From NCBI RefSeq assembly GCF_014852005.1, contig NZ_JACVAU010000001.1:1386001-1450000 (forward strand): a stretch of DNA of 64,000 nt, given 5' to 3'. Numbering within the stretch: the first letter of the stretch is position 1; each line of letters starts with the position of its first letter. The stretch is from Pseudoxanthomonas sp. PXM03. GTDB lineage: Bacteria > Pseudomonadota > Gammaproteobacteria > Xanthomonadales > Xanthomonadaceae. Below, one piece after another: positions 54,840-62,940 of this stretch. Under the pieces are notes generated by a model that saw nothing but the letters and a program-made list of their open reading frames with translations, was not told the DNA's origin and did not search any database. The position numbers were made by a program, and so were the translations under genes.

Positions 54840-55586
54840 ATGGCCGACATCGCGCTTGCCGTCATCGGCGGTACCGGCGTCTACAGGCTCGCCGACCTGC
54901 AGGACGTGGAGACGAAGGAGCTGCACACCCGTTTCGGTGCGCCGTCCGGCCCTGTCCGCATCGGCACGCTGGACGGGCGACGCGTGGCGTTCCTTGCCCG
55001 CCACGGCGAGGGCCATTCGGTGCCGCCGCACCTGGTCAACTACCGCGCCAACCTGCAGGTGCTGAAGGACCTCGGCGCCACCCGGGTGCTGGCGTTGAAC
55101 ACCGTCGGCGGCATCACCGATGCCTGCGGTCCGCGTGTACTGGCGTGCCCGGACCAACTGATCGATTACACCTGGGGCCGGATCTCGACGATCTGCGAGG
55201 AGCCCGGCAGCGAGGTGCTGCATGTCGACTTCGGTGATCCGTACACGCATTTACTTCGTCAGCAGATCCTCTCCGCGGCCCGCGAGGCCGGCGTGGATCT
55301 GGTGGATGGCGGCTGCTACGGGGCCACGCAGGGACCGCGTCTGGAGACCCGCGCCGAGATACGCCGGATGCGCCGCGATGGCTGCGATCTGGTCGGCATG
55401 ACGGGCATGCCCGAAGCCGGTCTGGCACGGGAAATGGGCCTGGAATACGCCTGCCTGGCCATCGTCGCCAACTGGGCGGCGGGTTGCGGCACCGACGAGG
55501 AAATCACGATGGACGAGGTGCTGGCGAACGTGGCCGCTGCATCGGCCGGGATCCCGGCCCTGGTGGCGGCGCTCGCACGCAGGTGA
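54840..55586 (+). CDS. S-methyl-5'-thioinosine phosphorylase (MTIP)
   Basis: 248 residues of the MTAP/PNP family. GGTGVY (10-15), [14 protein letters not shown] (157-170) and [14 protein letters not shown] (187-200) bind phosphate, purine and ribose. The position that is aspartate (for adenine) in MTA phosphorylases is N211 in [10 protein letters not shown], so a 6-oxopurine such as methylthioinosine is favoured, as in the P. aeruginosa enzyme. It would release hypoxanthine for Hpt. Confidence 0.88.
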   Translation: MADIALAVIGGTGVYRLADLQDVETKELHTRFGAPSGPVRIGTLDGRRVAFLARHGEGHSVPPHLVNYRANLQVLKDLGATRVLALNTVGGITDACGPRVLACPDQLIDYTWGRISTICEEPGSEVLHVDFGDPYTHLLRQQILSAAREAGVDLVDGGCYGATQGPRLETRAEIRRMRRDGCDLVGMTGMPEAGLAREMGLEYACLAIVANWAAGCGTDEEITMDEVLANVAAASAGIPALVAALARR

Positions 55587-55677
55587 TTGTCAACGCGCGC
55601 CGGCCTTTGCATACTCGGCGTGTGCGGCGTCATCGCCGCACATTCCACCCGCATCCAGAAAAGGAAATACAAGCGCT

Positions 55678-55884
55678 ATGCCGTACGGTACCGTGAAATG
55701 GTTCAACGATGCCAAGGGCTTCGGATTCATCGCGCCAGAAGATGGCAGCGCCGATGTCTTTGCGCACCACACCGCCATCAACAGCAAGGGCTTCCGCAGC
55801 CTGCAGGAAGGCCAGCGCGTCAGTTACGAGCTGACCCAGGGCCCGAAGGGTGCACAGGCGTCCAACATCACGCCGGCAGCCTGA
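55678..55884 (+). CDS. cspA: Cold-shock protein (CspA family)
   Basis: 68 residues. RNP1 KGFGFI and RNP2 VFAHH RNA-binding motifs mark the OB-fold cold-shock domain. It melts secondary structure in mRNA. AAAAGGAAA lies upstream; the 5' leader is short, so cold-induced folding is not visible. Followed by a strong terminator. Confidence 0.92.
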   Translation: MPYGTVKWFNDAKGFGFIAPEDGSADVFAHHTAINSKGFRSLQEGQRVSYELTQGPKGAQASNITPAA

Positions 55885-55902
55885 TCCAAGACGATTTTCT
55901 TG

Positions 55903-55926
55903 AACCCCGCTCCGGCGGGGTTTTTT
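55903..55926 (+). terminator. Intrinsic terminator after the cold-shock gene
   Basis: AACCCCGC, loop TCCG, GCGGGGTT followed by TTTT: 8-bp stem and T-run directly after the cold-shock gene. It separates that gene from the monooxygenase gene. Confidence 0.88.
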
Positions 55927-55980
55927 AACGCCTGCATTCCGGCGCATCGCACGTCCGGCAGGAAAGGAACGCGGTACCCG

Positions 55981-57216
55981 ATGGACTCCCTGCACATCGC
56001 CATCGTCGGTTATGGCACCGCTGGCCAGGCTGCGGCGCTGCTGCTGGCGCGCGACGGCCACCGGGTGGAGGTCTTCGAACGTGCGGAACAACCCGGGCCG
56101 GTCGGCGCGGGCTTCCTGCTGCAACCGACCGGACTGCAGGTGCTGTGGGAACTGGGCCTGCTGCCCGATGTGCTGGCGCATGGCCGGCGGGTCAATCGCC
56201 TGTATGGCGAAACGCCCTGCGGTCGTGCGGTGATGGACATGCGCTACGCCGGACTGGACGCGCACTTGTTCGGGCTGGGCATGCAGCGCGGAGCGTTGTT
56301 CACGCTGCTGGCGGAGGCATGGGCGGGGCAGGGCGAGATCCATCGTGGTCACGCCATCGAGGCCGTCAGTGACGATACGCGTCGCGTACGCGACCAGCAT
56401 GGCCGCTGGCATGGTCCGTTCGACCTGGTGGTGAGCGCTGACGGTTCGGCTTCACGACTGCGCGTGGCCACCCGAGCCGTGAAGCGCGAGGCCGTCTATC
56501 CGTGGGGTGCGTTGTGGCGACTGGTGCCACAGGGCGATTGGCGCTGGAATGATGAGCTGCGCCAGCGTTACGTGGCCGCGCGCAAGATGATCGGGTTGCT
56601 GCCGGTGGGCACCCGGCCCGGTGATGGAATACCGCGGTTGAGCTTCTTCTGGAGTCTGCCCGTCAGCGACTTCGATGCCTGGCGCGCGCGCGGTCTGCCG
56701 GCATGGCGCGAGGAAGTGGCAGGCCTGTGGCCCGAGGCCGACGCCTGCCTGGCCGACACCGTGGACGCCGACCAACTCGCGCGCGCCAGCTATCGCGACG
56801 TGACCCTGCGGCAGTGGTACAGGGACCGTCTCGTCGTGATCGGGGACGCCGCGCATGGCATGAGTCCGCAGTTGGGCCAGGGCGTCAACATGGCGCTGAT
56901 GGACGCGATGGCCCTGCGCGACGCGCTGCGCGTGCAGGGCGATGTCCTGGCGGCGCTGGAGGCGTATCAGCGCGGACGCCGGGCGCATGTCGGCGTCTAC
57001 CAGTTCTGGAGCCGCTGGCTGACCCCGATCTTCCAGTCCGACCGGGACCTCATCGCGCATGCCCGCGATCTGGCGTTCCTCCCGATGGGCCGGCTGCCGG
57101 GTGGGCGCGGCCACATGCTGCGGGTGCTGAGCGGCACGCAGCACGGCTTCTTCCGCAAGCTGCAGCTGAAGCAGGCGTTCCTCGGGACGCTTCGCGACCT
57201 CTCCCCCTCAGTGTAG
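55981..57216 (+). CDS. FAD-dependent monooxygenase (aromatic hydroxylase group)
   Basis: 411 residues. FAD motif GYGTAG (about 10-15) with GHRVEVFERA, DG motif DLVVSADGSASRLR and GDAAHGMSPQLGQGVNMALM place it with flavin monooxygenases like UbiH and p-hydroxybenzoate hydroxylase. The substrate is unknown. Start ATG 55981. It precedes the AidB-like gene by 88 bp. Confidence 0.9.
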   Translation: MDSLHIAIVGYGTAGQAAALLLARDGHRVEVFERAEQPGPVGAGFLLQPTGLQVLWELGLLPDVLAHGRRVNRLYGETPCGRAVMDMRYAGLDAHLFGLGMQRGALFTLLAEAWAGQGEIHRGHAIEAVSDDTRRVRDQHGRWHGPFDLVVSADGSASRLRVATRAVKREAVYPWGALWRLVPQGDWRWNDELRQRYVAARKMIGLLPVGTRPGDGIPRLSFFWSLPVSDFDAWRARGLPAWREEVAGLWPEADACLADTVDADQLARASYRDVTLRQWYRDRLVVIGDAAHGMSPQLGQGVNMALMDAMALRDALRVQGDVLAALEAYQRGRRAHVGVYQFWSRWLTPIFQSDRDLIAHARDLAFLPMGRLPGGRGHMLRVLSGTQHGFFRKLQLKQAFLGTLRDLSPSV

Positions 57217-57304
57217 GGGCATTGCAATCAGTGGCAGGGCCCGCAGCGCATCCACGCGCCGCGCTGAATTGCGCGAGAATCCGGGCGTGCAACGGGAACT
57301 GACG

Positions 57305-58933
57305 ATGAGCGAACTTCCTCCGTTCCAAACGCATTCCGTGGAGAACCAGCCACCTCTTTTCGCGCCTCGCGACCTGTGGGCGGACGACATCGTGTTGCGC
57401 GAGTGCGTGATGCGTGATGGCGCAGGCGCGTTCGCCCCCCGGCTGGCGACCTATGGCGCGCTGGCGGGCGACGCGCTCTACCGTCTTGGCTTCGATGCGA
57501 ATCGGGACCGGCCGCGCCTGCGCACCCATGACCAGCACGGCCATCGCATCGACCTGGTGGAATTCCATCCCGCCTATCACCAGCTGATGGAGGCGGCGAA
57601 GACGCATGGTGTCGCCGGCCTGTCGTGGCACGAGCCGTTGCCCGGCGCACACGTCGCGCGCGCTGCGTTGAGTTATCTGCATCACCAGGCGGAAGCGGGC
57701 ACCAGTTGTCCCCTGACGATGACGCATGCGGCCGTCCCCGTCCTGCAGCGCGAGCCTGCGCTGCGCGAATGGGCGACGAAGGCGGCCGCGCCGCACTACG
57801 ATCCGCGCGACGTGCCTATTGGCGGCAAGACCGGCATCACGCTGGGCATGGGCATGACCGAAAAGCAGGGCGGTTCCGACGTGCGGGCGAACGCCACCAC
57901 CGCCACGCCGGACGCCGACGGCACCTACACGCTGGTCGGGCACAAGTGGTTCTTCTCCGCGCCGATGTGCGATGGCTTCCTGGTGCTGGCACAGGCGCCG
58001 GGCGGGCTGACGTGCTTCCTGATGCCGCGCCGGCGGGAAGGCGGTGCGAAGAATGCATTCCGGCTGGTGCGGCTGAAGGACAAGCTGGGCGACTGGGCGA
58101 ATGCGTCGAGCGAAGTGGAATTCACTGGCGCGCAGGCATGGCGTGTCGGCGACGAAGGACGCGGTGTGGCCACCATCATCGAGATGGTGATGCTGACCCG
58201 ACTCGACTGCATGCTGGGGTCATCCGCCGAGATGCGGATGGCGCTGGCGCAGGCAATGCATCATGCGCGCCATCGCCGCACGTTCGGCAAGGCGCTTGTG
58301 GAACACGCCCTGATGCGCAACGTGCTGGCCGATCTGGCGCTGGAGTCCGAGGCGGCGACCACCTTCGCGCTGCGCGTGGCACGCGCGGTGGATACGGCGC
58401 CGCGCGATCCACGCGAGGCCGCCTTCGCGCGCATTGCCACGGCCGCCGGAAAATACTGGCTCTGCAAGCGCGCGCCCGCGTTTGTCAACGAGGCGCAGGA
58501 ATGCCTGGGCGGTGCCGGCTACGTGGAAGAATCGATCCTGCCGCGGCTGTACCGGCAGGCGCCGTTGAACTCGATCTGGGAAGGCAGTGGCAACATCCAG
58601 TGCCTCGACGTACTGCGCGCCCTCGCGCGCGAACCCGAGACCGTGCAGGCGGTAGGCGACGAACTGGCCGCCGCTTCCGGGCACGATGCGACGTTCGATG
58701 CGTTCGTCGATCGCCTGCGTGTCGACCTCGCCGCCGCCCGCGAAGCCGGTGCGCGCCTGCTGGTGGAGCGTCTGGCGCTTGCGTTGCAGGCGTCGGTGCT
58801 GCTGCGCGCGGGCAGTCCGGCCGCGACCTTGTTCATCCGCAGCCGGTTGGGCGGGGAGCATGGCCTGGCGTTCGGCACGCTTCCGGCGGAGGTGGACGCA
58901 GCGCCCCTGCTGGCGCGGGCGTTACCGGCATGA
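57305..58933 (+). CDS. aidB: AidB-like acyl-CoA dehydrogenase family protein
   Basis: 542 residues. The flavin domain keeps GMTEKQGGSDVR and C-terminal LNSIWEGSGNIQCLDVLRAL, and the protein has the AidB length and C-terminal DNA-binding-like region. In E. coli AidB protects DNA against alkylation. Start ATG 57305; frames from 57269 are shadows. Overlaps the L,D-transpeptidase gene by 4 bp. Confidence 0.9.
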   Translation: MSELPPFQTHSVENQPPLFAPRDLWADDIVLRECVMRDGAGAFAPRLATYGALAGDALYRLGFDANRDRPRLRTHDQHGHRIDLVEFHPAYHQLMEAAKTHGVAGLSWHEPLPGAHVARAALSYLHHQAEAGTSCPLTMTHAAVPVLQREPALREWATKAAAPHYDPRDVPIGGKTGITLGMGMTEKQGGSDVRANATTATPDADGTYTLVGHKWFFSAPMCDGFLVLAQAPGGLTCFLMPRRREGGAKNAFRLVRLKDKLGDWANASSEVEFTGAQAWRVGDEGRGVATIIEMVMLTRLDCMLGSSAEMRMALAQAMHHARHRRTFGKALVEHALMRNVLADLALESEAATTFALRVARAVDTAPRDPREAAFARIATAAGKYWLCKRAPAFVNEAQECLGGAGYVEESILPRLYRQAPLNSIWEGSGNIQCLDVLRALAREPETVQAVGDELAAASGHDATFDAFVDRLRVDLAAAREAGARLLVERLALALQASVLLRAGSPAATLFIRSRLGGEHGLAFGTLPAEVDAAPLLARALPA

Positions 58934-59436
58934 GCGCCTGGCGCTGGATGTTCGCGTTGCTGGCTGTGTTGGGGCCGTCGTCGCAGGCGCGCGAACACGG
59001 GGATTGGCCGCCGCCCTTGCTGCCCGCTGCGCAGCAAGCCGACGCGATCCGTGTCCAAAAGGCGCAGCGCCGCATGGCGCTGTTGCGCGGTGGGCGCACC
59101 CTCGCCACGTATCGCATCGTCCTGGGGGGCGCACCGGTGGGGCACAAGCGCGAGCAGGGCGACCAGCGCACGCCGGAAGGCGATTACCGCATCACCTACC
59201 GCAACGGACGCAGCCGCTTCCATCTGTCGTTGCGCATTTCCTATCCGGATGCGGCCGACCGTCGACAGGCGCTTGCGCGTGGCGTCGATCCGGGCGGCGA
59301 CATCATGATCCATGGCGCCACCCCGCCGGGTTCACGCGCTGACTGGACGGAGGGCTGCATTGCCGTGACCAACGCGGAAATGGAAGCGATCTGGCAACGC
59401 GTGCCGGTGGGTACGCCGATCAGCATCGAACCCTGA
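58930..59436 (+). CDS. Exported L,D-transpeptidase (YkuD)
   Basis: 168 residues with a signal peptide (1-20). The YkuD motif is IMIHGATPPG...EGCIAVTN, with the catalytic cysteine in EGCI; the usual R after the cysteine triplet is A-V. It links peptidoglycan 3-3 or attaches lipoprotein. The ATG overlaps the AidB stop. The large open frame at 57625 is in another frame and rejected. Confidence 0.87.
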   Translation: MSAWRWMFALLAVLGPSSQAREHGDWPPPLLPAAQQADAIRVQKAQRRMALLRGGRTLATYRIVLGGAPVGHKREQGDQRTPEGDYRITYRNGRSRFHLSLRISYPDAADRRQALARGVDPGGDIMIHGATPPGSRADWTEGCIAVTNAEMEAIWQRVPVGTPISIEP

Positions 59437-59455
59437 TGGGCGCGTTGCCGGTCCG

Positions 59456-60118
59456 TCAGCGTTGGCCGCCCCCGCGGGAGGCCAGCGCGCGCGAGCCGGT
59501 GATGATCATGCGGACCATCTCGGACAGTTGCTCGATCAGTTCCTGATCCTTCTCCGGCGGCAGATCCATCGCCGTGGCGCCCATCGCGAACACCAGCCGG
59601 GTGATGGCCTTGGATACCAGCGCCGGTTCGTACAGCGGGGCGTTGTCGCGCGTGGCCAGCCGCACCAGGTCCATGCACAGCTCTTCTTCGAAGAACTGCA
59701 GCTCGAGCTCCACCGCGTGCTTGAACGCATCCGAACCCACATTGCCTTCGCGCAAAAGCACGTGCAGCAGCTTGTCGTCGGCGCGCAGCTGTTCGATGAA
59801 CGCCTCCACCGAGCCGCGCACCACGCTGCGGTCGCTGCTGTAGGCGCGGTGGCGCGCCTCGCCGATGATCTTGCGCAGCGAGCGGCCGGCCAGATCGATC
59901 AACGCGACGGCCAGCTCGTCCATGTCGCGGAACTGGCGATAGAAGCTGTTGGGGGCGATGCCGGCCTCGCGGGCCACTTCGCGCAGGCTCAGCGTGGACA
60001 CGCTGCGATGCGGGCCCACCAGTTTCAGCGCGGCCGCCATCAGGTCTTCGCGCGAGATCGACGCCTTGCGGCCGGGGCCGTTGTCGTCGTGGGGCAGCGG
60101 TTGCGGGTATGAAGTCAC
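59456..60118 (-). CDS. desT: TetR-family regulator DesT/FabR-like
   Basis: 220 residues. N-terminal helix-turn-helix (LREVAREAGIAPNSFYRQFR) and C-terminal acyl-CoA-sensing-type domain. Divergent from a DesC/DesB pair in the order known in P. aeruginosa, where DesT senses acyl-CoA unsaturation. Start is the GTG at 60118, because longer frames run through the operator region; no clear Shine-Dalgarno. Confidence 0.85.
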   Translation of the reverse strand: MTSYPQPLPHDDNGPGRKASISREDLMAAALKLVGPHRSVSTLSLREVAREAGIAPNSFYRQFRDMDELAVALIDLAGRSLRKIIGEARHRAYSSDRSVVRGSVEAFIEQLRADDKLLHVLLREGNVGSDAFKHAVELELQFFEEELCMDLVRLATRDNAPLYEPALVSKAITRLVFAMGATAMDLPPEKDQELIEQLSEMVRMIITGSRALASRGGGQR

Positions 60119-60171
60119 GCGGGAAGGCCGGACGTGCGGAGTGATGGGGGCATCATAGCCTCGTAAATTAA

Positions 60172-60185
60172 TATACAACTGTATA
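60172..60185. promoter_or_regulatory. Putative DesT operator
   Basis: TATACA-AC-TGTATA, a perfect inverted repeat with a 2-base spacer, in the AT-rich gap between the desT and desC starts. It is placed to control both genes. Confidence 0.55.
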
Positions 60186-60218
60186 CACATCCGTCCTTGC
60201 AGGGGTATAGTGCTGGCC

Positions 60219-61322
60219 ATGAATGCCCAGATCCGTCCGTCCCCCCGCCGGCCCGGTCCCCTGAAACGGCTGATCCGGCCGCTCGTCAAGCCGGATGTGT
60301 TCGATTTCTGGGCCACCCGCTTGCATCGCACCTGGACCTGGGAGCGCCCGCTGGCCCGGCTTGTCGCCCGCGAATCCGCCTCCGCGGACGCGGTCACCCT
60401 GCTGTTCAAGCCGAACCGCCACTGGGCTGGCCATCGCGCTGGCCAGCATGTGAACCTGGGCATCGAGATCGATGGGGTGCGGGTTACCCGCAGCTACAGC
60501 CTGACGTCGCCCCCGCGGGCGGACGGGTTGCTGCCGGTGACGGTGAAGGCGATCGAGGGCGGCAAGGTCAGCCGTTACCTGCACTCGACGGCCCGCATGG
60601 GCGAGATCGTCGAGCTGGGGCAGGCGTTCGGCGACATGACGCTGCCGGCAGCGCCGACAGGCGCCTATCTGCTGCTCGCCGCGGGCAGCGGCATCACTCC
60701 GCTCATGGCGCTGGTGCGTGAACTGGCCGGGCAGGGCATGCCGGTCGGGCTGACGCTGCTTTACTGGGTGCGCCGGCGCGAGGAGGCCTGCTTCCTCGAC
60801 GAACTGCGGACGCTCACCGCCGCCCATCCGGGTTTCCACTTCCGGTTGCTGCTCACGCGCGAAGCCGCGTCGGCCGGCGACGAAGCCGAAGGCCGGATCG
60901 ATGACACGGTGCTCTCCGCGCAGACGGGCGATCCCGCCATGCAACAGGTGATCGCCTGCGGGCCGGGCGGGTTCGTCGAAACCGCGCGTGGCCTGCTGGC
61001 CTCGCGCGTGGCCTCGTTCCAGGCCGAAGCGTTCACCGCCCCGCCGGTACTGGTGGTGGACGAGGGCGAGGTCGACATCCGCCTGCAACGCAGCGGGCGC
61101 ACGCTGCGCGTGCCGCGTGGCGAATCCCTGCTGGTGGCCCTGGAGCAGCACGGCCTCAATCCGCCGTCCGGCTGCCGCATGGGCATCTGCAATACCTGCG
61201 CCTGCGGCAAGTCCGCCGGCAGCACGCGCCACCTGCCCAGTGGCGCGCTGATGCATGAACCCACCCAGGCGTTGAAGCTGTGCATCCACAGCGCCGCCAC
61301 CGACATCGAGCTGGATCTGTAA
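60219..61322 (+). CDS. desC: Ferredoxin-NAD(P)H oxidoreductase DesC (desaturase partner)
   Basis: 367 residues. FAD domain RSYSLTSPP, NAD(P) domain LAAGSGITPLMALVREL, and a C-terminal plant-type [2Fe-2S] ferredoxin domain (CRMGICNTCACG). It supplies electrons to the desaturase. ATG 60219 is taken; GTG 60210 in frame is possible. Its stop overlaps desB (TAATG). Confidence 0.9.
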   Translation: MNAQIRPSPRRPGPLKRLIRPLVKPDVFDFWATRLHRTWTWERPLARLVARESASADAVTLLFKPNRHWAGHRAGQHVNLGIEIDGVRVTRSYSLTSPPRADGLLPVTVKAIEGGKVSRYLHSTARMGEIVELGQAFGDMTLPAAPTGAYLLLAAGSGITPLMALVRELAGQGMPVGLTLLYWVRRREEACFLDELRTLTAAHPGFHFRLLLTREAASAGDEAEGRIDDTVLSAQTGDPAMQQVIACGPGGFVETARGLLASRVASFQAEAFTAPPVLVVDEGEVDIRLQRSGRTLRVPRGESLLVALEQHGLNPPSGCRMGICNTCACGKSAGSTRHLPSGALMHEPTQALKLCIHSAATDIELDL

Positions 61323-62482
61323 TGGCGACCCTTTCCTCCCCCCCCAACCGCAGTCTCACCACCGACGAACTGGATCGCTTCGGCGAGGAGCTGGACGCCC
61401 TGCGTGCGCGTACCGTGGCGACGCTGGGCCAGCGCGATGCGCGCTATATCCGCAACGTGGTCAAAGCGGTGCGTTACACCAACCTGGCCGGCCGCGTGCT
61501 GTTGCTCGCCGCCGCGATCGCCGGTGGCCTGTGGCTGGCCGACAGCGCGGTGGGCTGGCTGTTCTGGGTGCTGTGGGCGCTGGGCGCACTGTCGCTGGGC
61601 CTGGGCAAGATCCTCGACAACATGGAGCTGGGCCATAACGTGATCCATGGCCAGTACGACTGGCTGGGCGACCCGCAGCTCAACGGCAAGACCTACGACT
61701 GGGACATTGTCGCCACCAGCGAGAACTGGCGGCACACGCACAATTTCCGCCACCACACGTACACCAACGTGCGTGGCATGGACGACGACATCGGCTATGG
61801 CCTGCTGCGCATCTTCCCGGAGCAGAAGTGGAAGCCTTTCTACCTGGCGCAGCCGGTGGTCGCGGTGGTGTTCGCGCTGCTGTTCCAGTGGGGCATCGCC
61901 ATCCAGGACCTCAAGCTGGGCCGCTGGTGGCACGGCAAGATGACCACCCAGCAGCTGCGTCGCAAGTCCGCCCCGGTGGTGCGCAAGATGGGGCGCCAGC
62001 TGGCCAAGGACTACGTGATCTATCCGGCGCTGGCTGGGCCTTTCTTCCTGCCGGTACTGCTGGGCAACCTGGTCGCCAACGGCCTGCGCAACGTGTGGAC
62101 CTACGTGATCATCTTCTGCGGGCATTTCACCGCCAATGCGGAGACGTTCCCCAAGGAATGCATCAAGAACGAGTCACGTGGCCACTGGTACCTGCGCCAG
62201 TTGCGTGGTTCGTCCAACCTGCGCGGCGGATTCCTGATCAACGTGCTGTCGGGCAACCTGAGCCACCAGATCGAGCACCACTTCTTCCCCGATATCCCGG
62301 CCAACCGTTACGCCGAGATGGCACGCGAGGTGCGCGCGATCTGTGCCCGCTACGGCCAGCACTACAACACGGGCACGCTGCTCACCCAGTTCGGGCAGGT
62401 CTGCTGGCGCATCGTGCGCCATGCCTTCCCCAGCCGCCCGCGACGCGCGATGGCGCTGGTCCAGGCGGAAGCCGCCGCGTAA
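61322..62482 (+). CDS. desB: Acyl-CoA delta-9 desaturase DesB
   Basis: 386 residues. Three histidine boxes bind the di-iron centre: HNVIH (105-109), HTHNFRHH (138-145) and HQIEHH near the C-terminus, with hydrophobic segments between (about 60-100 and 225-280). It inserts a double bond in saturated acyl chains of membrane lipids. Coupled to desC. Confidence 0.92.
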   Translation: MATLSSPPNRSLTTDELDRFGEELDALRARTVATLGQRDARYIRNVVKAVRYTNLAGRVLLLAAAIAGGLWLADSAVGWLFWVLWALGALSLGLGKILDNMELGHNVIHGQYDWLGDPQLNGKTYDWDIVATSENWRHTHNFRHHTYTNVRGMDDDIGYGLLRIFPEQKWKPFYLAQPVVAVVFALLFQWGIAIQDLKLGRWWHGKMTTQQLRRKSAPVVRKMGRQLAKDYVIYPALAGPFFLPVLLGNLVANGLRNVWTYVIIFCGHFTANAETFPKECIKNESRGHWYLRQLRGSSNLRGGFLINVLSGNLSHQIEHHFFPDIPANRYAEMAREVRAICARYGQHYNTGTLLTQFGQVCWRIVRHAFPSRPRRAMALVQAEAAA

Positions 62483-62857
62483 GGGCCAGGCGCCGCCATC
62501 CGGCGGTGCCGCAGCGCGCGCCGCAAGCGCGATGTCGCGCCTGAGTCGCCATTCGGCAAAGAATGAAGCGGCGATCAGGCCCGTACCCAGCAGGCCGAAC
62601 CACTGGAACCAGGGGTTCTCGAAGACCTCGTCGGCCAGGTCGTTGTCCTGCAACGGGAGGCGCAGCAGGCGTACTTCGTCAGCCAACGCATCCGTACCGG
62701 AGTCGCCACGATGAGCGGCCTCCTCCGCCTGCAGCGCCAGGCGCGACATCGCCCGGCTTCCCGTGGCATCAGCGCCTTCGCGGCGTTCCGCCGTGACGAC
62801 CCGTGCGCTGGTCAGCAGGATCAGCGTGGTGCCCAGGCCAACGCAGCAAAGGCGCAA
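62174..62857 (-). CDS. Putative membrane protein overlapping desB antisense
   Basis: 227 residues, TTG start at 62857 with a good Shine-Dalgarno (AGGAA) 5 bp before it. Two hydrophobic segments (LCCVGLGTTLILLTSARVVT near 3-22 and WFGLLGTGLIAASFFAEW near 90) and a charged coiled middle suggest a small membrane protein. Only the portion 62483-62857 is outside desB; the last ~100 codons read antisense to desB and are probably shadow or a frameshifted tail. It lies just after the ABC exporter gene. Confidence 0.45.
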   Translation of the reverse strand: MRLCCVGLGTTLILLTSARVVTAERREGADATGSRAMSRLALQAEEAAHRGDSGTDALADEVRLLRLPLQDNDLADEVFENPWFQWFGLLGTGLIAASFFAEWRLRRDIALAARAAAPPDGGAWPLRGGFRLDQRHRASRAAGEGMAHDAPADLPELGEQRARVVVLAVAGTDRAHLACHLGVTVGRDIGEEVVLDLVAQVARQHVDQESAAQVGRTTQLAQVPVAT

Positions 62858-62940
62858 GTGATTCCTGGATCATGCGCGGGCTCCGGTCCTGGCCTGCCGC
62901 ATCGCAGTGCAAGCCGCCCTCGGATGGCCTCCCGGCAGGG

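Noticed and set aside
57625-59436. 603-codon open frame on the plus strand
   Set aside because: Mostly a shadow of the AidB-like gene; only its last part (58930-59436) is a real gene, the L,D-transpeptidase.
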